Made by a program: the position numbers and the translations under genes. From contig DIYR01000166.1 of NCBI GenBank assembly GCA_002429085.1, forward strand, positions 34,341 to 98,340: a stretch of 64,000 nt of DNA, read 5' to 3'. The stretch comes from Flavobacteriales bacterium UBA6049 (GTDB lineage: Bacteria > Bacteroidota > Bacteroidia > Flavobacteriales_G > Salibacteraceae). The notes under the pieces were generated by a model, which saw only the letters and a program-made list of their open reading frames with translations, was not told where the DNA came from and did not search any database. The first letter of the stretch is position 1; each line of letters starts with the position of its first letter. Below, one piece after another: positions 16,944 to 27,058 of the stretch.

Positions 16944-19900
16944 TTATAGTTTTAGTTTATGTATTGCAACTTTATTATCTTCAAAGGTAATATGAACAAG
17001 GTAAATTCCATTAAGGTTCACTGGTATTCTTGCCGAAGTAGCATTTATTGAGTTTTCAAGTACTAATCTACCACTTACATCATACAGTGAAAGATGCTTG
17101 ATTTCTGTATCACCATCTAGAATCAATTCCTGATCAAGACTGTAAATATTGAAATTATTAGTTTCAATATTACCAACATTGGTTGATACATCAGATGAAT
17201 CTGGAAGCTCAATTCCACCATCATGATTATCACTCAATGAGCGTGTTACATTTAAGTAGAACCTATCTTGAATAGAACCAATAGAATCAACAGTAAACGT
17301 ATAACTACTCTGTTCTTTTAAGTTGATTGAGGTATGAAGTTTAGCGTCTTCTAATACCAATGAAAGATTATTCCCCCAATTGTTTAGTGAATCAAGATAA
17401 ATGGTGTAGTCTCCTGTAATCCAGGCGTCTACTCCGAGTGGAATTCTTTTTGTTCCATTTATACTTGGCTTGGCAAGAGCTTGAATACTGAATTGATCAC
17501 TTCCTGCTACACTGTAGAGCGAAACTCGAGGGTGAGCTTTAAACTTTTTACCATCATATAGTCTATCGAAACCATCAGTTGCATCAGTTGCAAATCCAAC
17601 CAGTATTTGGTTAAAATCGTTACTGTCGTTTGTAATGGCTAACCAAGCTCTATTTCTAGTTTCTATGGTAGTATTTTTAAAGAATTGAAGGTTGTTTCCT
17701 CCAACACGCTGACTGTTTGCAAAAGAAACAGATGGGTTAGAACTTATCGCTTGAACAAAGAAGCCTTGTGCTGATTGGATGTAGTCATCTGGTAAGGTGC
17801 CGTCAGTTCCACCAGTTGATCCTAAGCTAGTCCAAGTAGCATAATCGGCCTGATTATTTGTTCCAGAGCTTCCACCTCCATTTTGTTCGGTAGAATGATT
17901 CCAGAACCATAGAGTTCCTAAAAGTTCTGGATTTGCATTAATGAAGAGCTGGTTATTAATTGCGCTTGGATATGGGTTTCCAACTAAGATGTTATCACCG
18001 TTTGATACATTAGAAGTAGCAAGAGTTATTGGACCGTTATTTATTTGCCCATCAAAATCTCGTGTTTCATTATTTGTAGTAATACCAATTGTTCCAGTAG
18101 TAATATATCCTCTACCAGGTGTCATTGTAGCACTTGCTGACTGAGTGGTCCAGGTTTGATTAGACTCGTTGAAGTAGTAGAAGTCTGTTGTATTGGAACC
18201 AGGGAAAGCTGATCCCATAGTTGCATTTTGAACAGGTGAAGACCAGTACTGATAACGGGTATCATCTTGCAAGAAACCAGTATTTCTTCTTACCTCATAA
18301 TTTCCAGAACCTGAGTTAGTATTTCCAGATTCTGTTTGTAGAATAGAACCTCCATTCAATACAGTTATGGTTCCATTATTTTCAATACCGTTGGCTACTT
18401 CTAAAGTGATTCCTGTATTAACGGTTAAGTCACTTGAACCAATTATTTCAACAGAACCTACGGATGCATTGTTGTTTAATGTACCACCATTACCACTAAT
18501 AATTAACTTACGAGTACCATCAGATAAGTTTGGCGCACCGTTGGTTCCACTGCCATTTGACCAGTTTGAACCATTCCAAACTATTGCAGTCCAATAACCA
18601 AGGGTAAAATACTCGGCATCATCTAAATTGACATTTGTAAAAGTTAAGGTATTACCAGAGAGGTTTGCTCCAGTTGTGTGAGTTGACGCATTATCGAAGC
18701 TTCCGTTATCATCAATCAATAGTGCAAATTCACTTGCAGATGAAGGTAAGCCTGAAATTCCGGTAAGGTCAAAAGAGATGGATAGTGTGCCAGTTTCGTT
18801 TACTTCGTCAACTTTCCAAATTCTGTTAAATCTCTCAGAATAGCCAGCAGGTGTTTCATTAGAGCCCGAAGTATTTGCTCCATTATGTCCCCAAACTAAA
18901 GAGGCATTATTGTTTAGAGAGTTTGTTTCTATTGTTACAATGGAACTTGCACCAGTGGATGTAGATTTAGTAACTGTTAAAGGAGCATTGTCATCTCTTA
19001 TGATACCAGCTTTTGCATTCGCATAATTATTGTTTGCAGAGAAATCCCAGATAACGGTTTCACTCGAATTGTGATAATCCCTTTCATCAAACCCTGCTGT
19101 AGAAACCTCATCAGCCATAGTAAGGTTAATGCCATATTTCAAACCGAGATGCGAGTGCATCATATTGATTTGTTTTGTATTGAGTGGTTCACTGAAATAG
19201 AGAATCTCGGCAATATCACCATCGTAATAGATACCGTTGTTACTTCCATTTTGTGCAGTTGCTTCTGAACCATTTCCTATAAAGGCATACCGAGTAGAAT
19301 TTTTTCCAATAGTCGTATTTGTAGGAGCAACATTAGCAGAAAGATCTAATGTTCCATCAGCATATAATCTTGTGTCGTTGGCTTGATTATTATCGAAGAT
19401 AAATGTGCCGATGTGCGGTCTGTCATCGTTTAAAACAGTATTACCTTGATTATCTTGAACTCCACTATTATTATCATAGAATGACCAACCAAGACGGCCA
19501 TTATCGCCTCTTAAATAATAGTTGAAGTATTCAGAACGGTCGTAGTCTAGAAATGACCAGTTTGAGAATGAATTGGAACTTCCTGAATAAGCGGTTCTAA
19601 ACACTACAAAACCGTAAACAGCATTTATTGAATTAGTGCTTAGAGAATTATTGAGTCCAAGGGCATCGTTGTTTCCATCAAACTCTAAGTAAGGCTGATA
19701 GTTAAATGTATTATCTGTGGAGCTTGACCTATACTTAGGTCTATTGGATGAGGCGGCAGCATCAGCAGGAATAGCATTTTCTTGGTCTAACCACTGATCT
19801 ACATTTCCAGAAACAACAGTAACTCCAGCATCTGGTTTGAACCAGTGCTCTAAGCCACAGGACGTTCCTGCTGGGCCAGTAGTAGAATTATTGGCATCTG

Positions 19901-21533
19901 TAATAGAAATAATCTGTGTTGCTGTACCAATAGTACCAGCGTTGGTACCAGTAATGGTTACAGAAAAGGACTCAGTTGATTCTGTATTACAATCAAGGAT
20001 AAGGTCAAAGTTTGCTGTTGCTGTATTGTTTCCCGCTAAGATTGTTGCAGAACCACTCGACATTGTAAAGTCAGACCCGTTCTGTGCAGAACCATTGGCA
20101 ACAGTGTAGTCTACTGTAGTATTAACCGTTAAAGTTTGACTTATCTGAAAAGTAACAGCTCCAGTTCCATCATTTTCTGCAACAGTTTGTGTAGCAGAAG
20201 AAACAGAAACTTCAGGTATAATGGCAGCTATCGTTATACGATCCCCATCATTAAGGTCTAGAGTTACGGTATAATTATTTCCAGAAGGGGTTGTGTTGTA
20301 TGCTGTTGCTCCTGACGAAAAATCTCCGTCAGCATCTACCAATAGACTAATTGGGTGTCCGAATGAAGGAAGTTTAGTTCCGTCAATAGTTAATGTAATT
20401 GTCCCAACATTTCCAGACTCATCAACGTACCACTCTCGAGCAATACGTCTATAACTAGGGTTGTGAATTTCTGTGGTTGTCCAAGAGGCTGCTGAACCGT
20501 TATTCTGACCAATAATCAGGTGTTCAGTATTTCCAAGACTAGAAGCATTCGAGCTAGAAATGATACCCCCTGAATTGGCAGATGCATTTTCATTTCCAGA
20601 AGCATCTCTCCTAATACTAAATACTTCATGGTCATGGTTTCCGTTTGCAGGGTCATCACCAGAATAAAAGTTAACAGCTGGTGTAATACTGTACTTGGCA
20701 CCTAAGGCGTCAATCGTTAGTTGTAAATCATTGGTGTTTTGAGGATAGTTTGCAATGATAATTTCAGCAATATCCCCTTGGTAATTGGACGAAGCTGAAA
20801 GGTTATTGCTAAAATGTGTTCTTGAGGTACCTGTTACTGCTCCTACTGTATTGTGATCAGGATGTTGGTATAGTGTCCCTATTGATGTTATGGTTCCTTC
20901 AAGAGTACCATTTCGATATAAGGAAGCTGTTCCATTATTACTTGTTGTTCCACCATCATATACCAAAGAGGCAATGTAAACGGTGTTTGGTGAAACGGTG
21001 AATGATTCATACAACGTGCTCCAAGGAGATGCTGGACCATCATTATTATCATTCCATAGAGAGACATAAAATTCTCCATTATGCAAGTACATCGAGATTC
21101 CTCTAGTTGATCCGCCCTCTTCATAAATTACTTGAGTAGAGTTTACATCATTACCAGTTCTGAAAACGAGGTGAAATGTTCGCTCATTATGAGTTCCGAG
21201 ATTAATGTCGTTATTATTTAGAAATGAAAACGCATCATCTACTCCATCAAACCTTAAAACAGGAACCCCATTTATTCTGTCCGAAGGATTGTTTCGTAAT
21301 TCAGGTCTTGCTGTTGCTGATGATTGAGTTAAGTCTATTGAATTACTACCTCTCCCATTCCAAGTTTGAATAGCTGTTCCATTAGGAGTGTTTCTGAAAG
21401 ATCCACCATCAAACCAAAATCGAATATTGGAATTAGTGTTCACACCTCCAGGAGTTTGTCCTATCACACTTGATGTAGCGCTATAGGTGCATAGTGCTAT
21501 TGTTAAAACAGCGAGCTTTTTTAAAATAGACAT
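16944..21533 (-). CDS. Giant double-LamG / Calx-beta / T9SS surface protein, copy 4
   Basis: 1529 residues, the largest of the family and first in the operon. Signal peptide, then LamG-1 (about 25-280), a short IGQNNG module, a Calx-beta-type domain (about 439-544: ATQTVAENDGTGAVTFQIS, NGSDFTMSSGSATI, ending IISITD), LamG-2 (about 561-802: CGLEHWFKPDAGV, GDIAEILYFSEPL, SHLGLKYGI), the IIRDDNAPL/LVWGHNG module, the block shared by all paralogues (from about 1094), and a T9SS domain from about 1456. It looks like copy 1 with an extra LamG plus Calx-beta unit at the N-terminus. Calx-beta domains bind calcium in other proteins, so Ca-dependent adhesion is plausible but not shown. Confidence 0.88.
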   Translation of the reverse strand: MSILKKLAVLTIALCTYSATSSVIGQTPGGVNTNSNIRFWFDGGSFRNTPNGTAIQTWNGRGSNSIDLTQSSATARPELRNNPSDRINGVPVLRFDGVDDAFSFLNNNDINLGTHNERTFHLVFRTGNDVNSTQVIYEEGGSTRGISMYLHNGEFYVSLWNDNNDGPASPWSTLYESFTVSPNTVYIASLVYDGGTTSNNGTASLYRNGTLEGTITSIGTLYQHPDHNTVGAVTGTSRTHFSNNLSASSNYQGDIAEIIIANYPQNTNDLQLTIDALGAKYSITPAVNFYSGDDPANGNHDHEVFSIRRDASGNENASANSGGIISSSNASSLGNTEHLIIGQNNGSAASWTTTEIHNPSYRRIAREWYVDESGNVGTITLTIDGTKLPSFGHPISLLVDADGDFSSGATAYNTTPSGNNYTVTLDLNDGDRITIAAIIPEVSVSSATQTVAENDGTGAVTFQISQTLTVNTTVDYTVANGSAQNGSDFTMSSGSATILAGNNTATANFDLILDCNTESTESFSVTITGTNAGTIGTATQIISITDANNSTTGPAGTSCGLEHWFKPDAGVTVVSGNVDQWLDQENAIPADAAASSNRPKYRSSSTDNTFNYQPYLEFDGNNDALGLNNSLSTNSINAVYGFVVFRTAYSGSSNSFSNWSFLDYDRSEYFNYYLRGDNGRLGWSFYDNNSGVQDNQGNTVLNDDRPHIGTFIFDNNQANDTRLYADGTLDLSANVAPTNTTIGKNSTRYAFIGNGSEATAQNGSNNGIYYDGDIAEILYFSEPLNTKQINMMHSHLGLKYGINLTMADEVSTAGFDERDYHNSSETVIWDFSANNNYANAKAGIIRDDNAPLTVTKSTSTGASSIVTIETNSLNNNASLVWGHNGANTSGSNETPAGYSERFNRIWKVDEVNETGTLSISFDLTGISGLPSSASEFALLIDDNGSFDNASTHTTGANLSGNTLTFTNVNLDDAEYFTLGYWTAIVWNGSNWSNGSGTNGAPNLSDGTRKLIISGNGGTLNNNASVGSVEIIGSSDLTVNTGITLEVANGIENNGTITVLNGGSILQTESGNTNSGSGNYEVRRNTGFLQDDTRYQYWSSPVQNATMGSAFPGSNTTDFYYFNESNQTWTTQSASATMTPGRGYITTGTIGITTNNETRDFDGQINNGPITLATSNVSNGDNILVGNPYPSAINNQLFINANPELLGTLWFWNHSTEQNGGGSSGTNNQADYATWTSLGSTGGTDGTLPDDYIQSAQGFFVQAISSNPSVSFANSQRVGGNNLQFFKNTTIETRNRAWLAITNDSNDFNQILVGFATDATDGFDRLYDGKKFKAHPRVSLYSVAGSDQFSIQALAKPSINGTKRIPLGVDAWITGDYTIYLDSLNNWGNNLSLVLEDAKLHTSINLKEQSSYTFTVDSIGSIQDRFYLNVTRSLSDNHDGGIELPDSSDVSTNVGNIETNNFNIYSLDQELILDGDTEIKHLSLYDVSGRLVLENSINATSARIPVNLNGIYLVHITFEDNKVAIHKLKL

Positions 21534-21555
21534 GGTTCTTTTTTTGCAACTTATA

Positions 21556-21563
21556 CAAAGGTA
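21556..21563 (-). promoter_or_regulatory. Consensus -7 box for the LamG cluster
   Basis: Minus-strand TACCTTTG is a full match to TAnnTTTG, ending 22 bases before the ATG of the 1529-aa gene. No clear -33 TTG is seen at 17-23 bases. Downstream genes in the cluster have gaps of only 3-11 bases, so this is likely the promoter for all five. Confidence 0.5.
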
Positions 21564-21665
21564 AAGGGGTAAATTCGCTTATTGTATTAGCCGTATGTTA
21601 GTAATGAATAGATGGATATAAAAAATACGGAACAATATAGCAATAATCGATATGTGTTGAAGCCC

Positions 21666-21697
21666 TTGTGTAATGAAGGCTTCATAAGTTACCTTCG
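21666..21697 (+). promoter_or_regulatory. Candidate polA promoter
   Basis: TTG at 21666-21668, a 21-base spacer, then TACCTTCG at 21690-21697 (7 of 8 with TAnnTTTG). The box ends 15 bases before the polA ATG. Both elements and the spacing fit Bacteroidota housekeeping promoters. Confidence 0.5.
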
Positions 21698-21712
21698 GCA
21701 AAAATCAAGAAA

Positions 21713-24496
21713 ATGTTAACAACCAACAGTGATAGAAAGCTCTTTTTATTAGATGCTTTTGCATTAATCTACCGAGCATATTTTGCGTTTAGCAAAAACC
21801 CAAGAATCAATTCCAAGGGTATGAATACTTCTGCCATTTTTGGGTTTGTAAACACATTAATTGATGTAATAGATAAAGAACAACCCACTCATTTAGCTGT
21901 CGTTTTTGATCCACCTTCTCCACCAGACAGAACAAAAACTTTTGCAGATTATAAAGCGAATAGAGAAGATACTCCAGAAGACATAAAGCAATCTGTTCCA
22001 TACATCATGGCGATTTTGAAGGCTTGGGATATTCCAATATTAATGGCCGATGGTTATGAGGCAGATGATGTAATAGGAACTCTTTCTATAAAAGCAGAGA
22101 AAGAAGGGTTTATTACCTATATGATGACCCCAGATAAAGACTTTGGGCAGTTGGTAACTGATAAAGTGTTTATGTATAAACCAGCTCGTATGGGTAACGC
22201 TGCCGAGGTATGGGGAGTAGATGAAGTTTGTAACAAATTCGAAATTGAGAACACCAAACAAGTTATCGATATTCTGGGATTATGGGGAGATGCAGTGGAT
22301 AATATTCCAGGAGTTCCTGGTATTGGAGAAAAAACTGCAAAGAAGTTAGTTGGGAAATATGGAAGCATGGAAAATCTCTACAACCATGTGGATGATTTAA
22401 AGGGAAAGCAAAAAGAGAATGTCATAAACTTTAAAGAACAAGCGTTCTTAAGTAAGGAGTTGGCAACTATTATTATTGATGCTCCAGTTGAGTTTAAGGC
22501 AGATGATTTAAAAATGAGTAAACCTAACGAGGTAGAGTTGAACGAGCTATTCACTGAGTTAGAGTTTCGTAGGCTATCTGAAAAAATATTAGGGAAACCA
22601 ACTGAATCTGTTACTCCATCTTCAGGAAGTGATGATCAAATGAGCTTATTCGGAGGTTCAGAAACTATAGTAGAATCAGATGAGTGGAAAACCCTAGCAA
22701 ACACACCTCATGAGTATCAATTGGTACAAGAGAATTTTGCTGAGCTTATCAAGGAACTGTCGAGTCAAGAGGCATTTTGTTTCGATACAGAAACAACATC
22801 AGTAGATTCTCACACTGCTGAGTTAGTTGGAATAGCATTTTCTTGGGAGCAGGGAAAAGCATTTTACGTACCAATTTCTGAAGATAGATCAACGGCTCAA
22901 AAGCAAGTAGATCAGTTTAAATTAGTACTAGAGTCTGACAAACACCTGAAAATAGGGCACAATATTAAGTACGATATCAATGTGCTGAAAAACTATGATG
23001 TTAGGGTTTCTGGACCATTGTTCGATACAATGGTTGCGCATTATATTCTTGAAAGTGATAACAACCGCAGAAGCATGGATGTGTTGGCAGAAACCTGCCT
23101 TGGCTATAAACCTCAATCCATTACAGAGTTAATAGGAAAAAAAGGGAAGAACCAAAAGAGCATGCGAGACGTGCCTGTGGAAGAGGTAGTTGAGTATGCT
23201 GGTGAAGATGCTGACATTACTTGGCAATTGTACCAACACTTGAAACCAAAAGTTGAAGAAGGAAAGAGCAAGGAGCTCTTCTACAATTTGGAGATGCCTT
23301 TGATTCAGGTTCTTTCTGATATGGAAATGGAGGGTATTCGTTTAGATGCTGCTCAATTAGATCAGTACGCAGTTGATTTGGGTGAAGAGATTAAATCTAT
23401 AGAACAGAAGATTTATGAATCGGCAGGCATGGAGTTTAAAATCAGTTCACCAAAGCAAGTTGGTGAAGTGTTGTTTGATCGTTTGAAAGTCACTGATAAA
23501 CCAAAAAAGACAAAAACGGGGCAATATGCAACCAACGAAGAAGCCTTACAAAGCCTTGCTGGTAAGCATCCTATTATTAATGAGATTTTAGAATACCGTG
23601 AGGTAGTAAAACTTAGAAATACGTATGTGAAGCCTCTTCCAGAGCTCATAAATGAGAAAACAGGAAGAATTCATACAAGCTTTAATCAGGTAGTTGCTGC
23701 CACGGGTAGATTAAGCTCTGATAAGCCTAATTTGCAGAATATTCCCATTCGAACAGAAAGAGGCCGTAAAATTAGAGAGGCATTTGTTCCAAGATCTGAA
23801 GAGTATACCCTGTTAAGTGCAGATTATTCCCAAATTGAATTACGCATAATTGCGGCTTTGAGTGAGGATAAAGGAATGTTGGAAGCCTTTAGAAAAGGAA
23901 TAGATATTCATAGTACCACGGCTTCTAAAGTGTATGGTGTCTCATTGGATGAAGTAACACGTGAGATGAGAAGTAATGCTAAAACGGTCAACTTTGGAAT
24001 TATCTACGGAATCTCTGCGTTCGGGTTATCACAACGTATCAATATCTCTAGAAAAGAGGCAAAAGAAATAATTGATAACTACTTTGAGCAATTTCCAAGT
24101 ATCAAAGCCTATATGGATCAAAGCATTGCAACTGCCAAAGAGTTGGGATATGTAGAAACGGTATTAGGTAGAAGAAGGTACTTACGCGATATCAATTCAG
24201 CCAACTCAGTGGTTCGTGGATTTGCAGAACGAAATGCAATTAACTCTCCTATTCAAGGTTCGGCAGCCGATTTAATTAAGAAGGCGATGATTCTTGTTTA
24301 TAAAGAACTGATTGCTAAAAAACTTAAAAGTAAATTGGTACTTCAGGTACATGATGAATTGATAGTAGATGTGCATGTTTCAGAAAAAGAGGAAGTATCA
24401 GAACTTGTGCAAAGAAATATGTCCAATGCATTTGAGTTAGGTGTGCCACTGGAGGTAGAGTATAGTTATGGTGCAAACTGGTTAGAAGCACATTAA
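21713..24496 (+). CDS. polA: DNA polymerase I
   Basis: 927 residues with all three domains. The 5'-3' exonuclease (about 1-300) shows DAFALIYRAYFAF, DGYEADDVIGTL and GVPGIGEKTAKKL. The 3'-5' exonuclease (about 340-540) keeps its acidic residues D358 and E360 in CFDTETT, plus KIGHNIKYDINVL and YAGEDADITW, so proofreading should be active. The polymerase domain has motif A DYSQIELRI (D704), motif B RSNAKTVNFGIIYG and motif C VHDELIVDV (D881), nearly the E. coli numbering (705/882). It fills repair gaps and removes Okazaki primers. Monocistronic, between its own promoter and terminator. Confidence 0.98.
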   Translation: MLTTNSDRKLFLLDAFALIYRAYFAFSKNPRINSKGMNTSAIFGFVNTLIDVIDKEQPTHLAVVFDPPSPPDRTKTFADYKANREDTPEDIKQSVPYIMAILKAWDIPILMADGYEADDVIGTLSIKAEKEGFITYMMTPDKDFGQLVTDKVFMYKPARMGNAAEVWGVDEVCNKFEIENTKQVIDILGLWGDAVDNIPGVPGIGEKTAKKLVGKYGSMENLYNHVDDLKGKQKENVINFKEQAFLSKELATIIIDAPVEFKADDLKMSKPNEVELNELFTELEFRRLSEKILGKPTESVTPSSGSDDQMSLFGGSETIVESDEWKTLANTPHEYQLVQENFAELIKELSSQEAFCFDTETTSVDSHTAELVGIAFSWEQGKAFYVPISEDRSTAQKQVDQFKLVLESDKHLKIGHNIKYDINVLKNYDVRVSGPLFDTMVAHYILESDNNRRSMDVLAETCLGYKPQSITELIGKKGKNQKSMRDVPVEEVVEYAGEDADITWQLYQHLKPKVEEGKSKELFYNLEMPLIQVLSDMEMEGIRLDAAQLDQYAVDLGEEIKSIEQKIYESAGMEFKISSPKQVGEVLFDRLKVTDKPKKTKTGQYATNEEALQSLAGKHPIINEILEYREVVKLRNTYVKPLPELINEKTGRIHTSFNQVVAATGRLSSDKPNLQNIPIRTERGRKIREAFVPRSEEYTLLSADYSQIELRIIAALSEDKGMLEAFRKGIDIHSTTASKVYGVSLDEVTREMRSNAKTVNFGIIYGISAFGLSQRINISRKEAKEIIDNYFEQFPSIKAYMDQSIATAKELGYVETVLGRRRYLRDINSANSVVRGFAERNAINSPIQGSAADLIKKAMILVYKELIAKKLKSKLVLQVHDELIVDVHVSEKEEVSELVQRNMSNAFELGVPLEVEYSYGANWLEAH

Positions 24497-24508
24497 ATAA
24501 TGTCTAAT

Positions 24509-24543
24509 AAAAAAAGCGATGTAGATTCTACATCGCTTTTTTT
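24509..24543 (+). terminator. Bidirectional intrinsic terminator after polA
   Basis: A 10-bp stem (24515-24524 with 24528-24537) with an ATT loop, flanked by A7 and T7, lies midway between the convergent polA and M43 genes and can end transcripts from both sides. Confidence 0.9.
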
Positions 24544-24561
24544 GTACTCGTTTTACGGATT

Positions 24562-26985
24562 TTAGTGTTGAATCAACACTTTTTCTTGAACTGTTCCGCT
24601 AACAGTAGATTCAAGAGATAGAATATAAAGCCCAGCGGTGAACTCATTCGTTTCTATTCGTATTGCTGAATTTGCGCTTGCAGTGGTATACGTTTGGTAT
24701 ACCACTTGACCTTGAAGGTTGGTAATAGTTACAGATGCTTCACCATCAAAATTTGGAACAACTTTAACTACTTCGTTTGCTGGATTTGGGAAGACAATCC
24801 AATCGAATGATGATTTTTCATCTATTCCAGTTGGGTCTCCTGTTCCTGCTTGTTGACTCACAGTGAAAGACCAAGTTTCGCTCCAATCAGAAGTCGCACC
24901 TGCATTGATTGTTCTAACTCTCCAATAGTAAGTTTCATTTAGAGTTAAGTTACTTGGTAGCCATTCGCTGTCTGTTCCATTATTGTTAGTTGAGATGTAA
25001 TCAACAATTTGAGTTTGTAAAGCTGGAGTGTTGAAATTAGAATTCACATCAATCCATACTTCATATTGGTCAGCCACACTTGTAGCTTTCCAATCAAGTT
25101 TTTCGTCTGTACTAGCACTTGAAGACCCGTCAATAGGTTCAAGTAATACTGGTATATCTGATAAGTCTCCAGTGATATTAATATCGTCTAGATAAATAAA
25201 GTTACCGTTATCTGAGAATACTTCGAATCTAAATCTAACCTGATCAGTTAATGCGCTAACAGGAAGATTAAATGTGTGAAGTTTCCAATCTGATTGGGTA
25301 AGCCCAACAAGAGGAGAACCAGTAATACTTGTGCTTGCTAAATTAGGTCCTCCAGCTGCATAAGCGATGCTCCAATTTTCTCCACAAGTTGTAGAATAGA
25401 ATACGCGTAATACATCAAAATCTGAAGATGTTCTTTGGGCATAGGCAGAATAGAAAGTAACCGTTGCAGATTCGAGGCCATCTAAATTATAGGCAGGGCT
25501 ATTGATCCCAGTAGTTCTTCCATCTGCAGCAAATTGGCGCATTACTAAAGAGTTACTTCCAGTATAAGATTCAGTGCTATACTCCCAACCATAGATAGGA
25601 TCGCTTGTATCTTCAGCATACCAGTCATTTTCTTCTAAGCTTCCAGAGCCAAATTCGAAGCTTTCCAATAATGGAGCAGCTGTTCCTGGGTAAGGTAAAA
25701 CTCGAATAAACTGTGTTTGTGTAGTAGAAATACTATCAGTCGCATTTTTTATGGTGAGTTTCACATCAAAAAGACCACTTTCAGTAAATACAACAGTTGG
25801 ATTTTGATTGCTAGATACAGCCGGAATGGCTTTTTCAAACTCCCATCTGTGCTCAGTAGGATTGAAAAAACTTAAATCTTCAAATGATACAGGTTGTCCA
25901 ACACATACCACTCTAGCAGAGGCACGGAAATCAGCTTTACATAAAATATCTTGTGGGTTAAGTACACCAGTTGCTTGCAAATTGCTACTAGATATCAAGT
26001 TTGCGAGCTGTGGAGTATTATTAAGAACTGCGTGCATTCTGTCTCTTTGCCCAGCACTAAACATATTTTGACAATCGTCATAACTCATGTAGTTCTCAAT
26101 TTGGTCAACAACATTTCCACCAAAAACTGAACTTGACCCTGAGGCATCGTTAGAGCAAGTATTTTGAGATAAGTTGCAATTATATGTTGCTTCAAATGCT
26201 GGAGGTGTGTCGCATACTCTATCACCTGAGCTATTGCATGAAGAACCACAGCCACTTTGAAATGTGTGTAGCAAGTTTAAGCAATGGCCAACTTCATGAG
26301 TTAGGGTTCTTCCATCACTAACAGAAGTACCTACTCCGAACTTACCTAATCTATCATTTCTACAGACAATACCATATGTATTCCAACTACCAAAACCAGG
26401 GAATTGAGCATACCCCAACACTATACCAGGGCCACCACTAAAGTTTCTAATACTATTTACTACCCAGATATTTAAGTATCTGTTCGAAGGCCAATAGCTA
26501 ACCGATTTTACATTATCTCTAGCATCATATGTGCTGGAAGGAGCGTTGATTCTCACAACACCATTAGTACAGTTTCCATCGGGATCTACACGTGCAATTC
26601 TGAATTCAATATCGCTATCTACAGCGTACGGCTGAAAAATAGATCTGGTGTTAGATGCGTCTGTATTGGTACGTCTAAAATCTTCATTTAGTACCTCAAT
26701 AGCACTCTCTAATTGTTCGTAGGGAATGTCACCTATTCCGTTGTCGTGAACTACATGGAATACAACTGGTATAATGTAGGTAGCATTTCTACCTCGTTTG
26801 TTAGATGATTCGGCAATAACAGGTGCGGGCATATCCCATACAGCATCTAATTGTTGCTTAAGGGCTGGGTTATTTGCAATTGCTTGTTCAGCAAGCGTAT
26901 GTGTAGCGCACCAATCCTGGGCGAGTGATGTGAGTGACAACATCATTGTTCCAAGAATGACACATGTATGCTTGATTAAATTCAT
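24562..26985 (-). CDS. Secreted M43 (cytophagalysin-like) metalloprotease with T9SS tail, copy 1
   Basis: About 807 residues from the ATG at 26985, which begins the signal peptide (MNLIKHTCVILGTMMLSLTSLAQ); in-frame ATGs at 27006 and 27033 give non-signal leaders. The M43 domain (about 60-320) has the zinc site HEVGHCLNLLHTF (about 229), and a YMSYDDCQNMFSAGQ segment fits the Met-turn region. Then a PKD-like domain (352-432), a beta-sandwich with CGENWS (435-600), a fibronectin-III-like domain ending TSDWSETWSF (about 610-720), and a T9SS domain starting at VFPNPANEVV. Probably a secreted protein-degrading enzyme. Cysteine-rich around the active site (CGSSCNSSGDRVCDTP). Confidence 0.92.
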   Translation of the reverse strand: MNLIKHTCVILGTMMLSLTSLAQDWCATHTLAEQAIANNPALKQQLDAVWDMPAPVIAESSNKRGRNATYIIPVVFHVVHDNGIGDIPYEQLESAIEVLNEDFRRTNTDASNTRSIFQPYAVDSDIEFRIARVDPDGNCTNGVVRINAPSSTYDARDNVKSVSYWPSNRYLNIWVVNSIRNFSGGPGIVLGYAQFPGFGSWNTYGIVCRNDRLGKFGVGTSVSDGRTLTHEVGHCLNLLHTFQSGCGSSCNSSGDRVCDTPPAFEATYNCNLSQNTCSNDASGSSSVFGGNVVDQIENYMSYDDCQNMFSAGQRDRMHAVLNNTPQLANLISSSNLQATGVLNPQDILCKADFRASARVVCVGQPVSFEDLSFFNPTEHRWEFEKAIPAVSSNQNPTVVFTESGLFDVKLTIKNATDSISTTQTQFIRVLPYPGTAAPLLESFEFGSGSLEENDWYAEDTSDPIYGWEYSTESYTGSNSLVMRQFAADGRTTGINSPAYNLDGLESATVTFYSAYAQRTSSDFDVLRVFYSTTCGENWSIAYAAGGPNLASTSITGSPLVGLTQSDWKLHTFNLPVSALTDQVRFRFEVFSDNGNFIYLDDINITGDLSDIPVLLEPIDGSSSASTDEKLDWKATSVADQYEVWIDVNSNFNTPALQTQIVDYISTNNNGTDSEWLPSNLTLNETYYWRVRTINAGATSDWSETWSFTVSQQAGTGDPTGIDEKSSFDWIVFPNPANEVVKVVPNFDGEASVTITNLQGQVVYQTYTTASANSAIRIETNEFTAGLYILSLESTVSGTVQEKVLIQH

Positions 26986-27020
26986 TTGATTTGGTTTAGT
27001 TGACATGTAAACTATTAAAC

Positions 27021-27042
27021 CTGAACAAGGCAAATTGTTCAG
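27021..27042. repeat. Inverted repeat between the two M43 genes
   Basis: CTGAACAA (27021-27028) and TTGTTCAG (27035-27042) form a perfect 8-bp hairpin with a 6-base loop. It lies past the stop of copy 2 and upstream of copy 1. With no following T-run it is a poor terminator; an operator, attenuator or processing site is possible. Confidence 0.45.
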
Positions 27043-27058
27043 ATTTAGGATTTATATT

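Noticed and set aside
16944..21533. Possible phase-variable simple repeats in the Ser/Asn-rich LamG genes
   Set aside because: The bias is in amino-acid use; I saw no long homopolymer or tandem short repeat in frame-breaking position.
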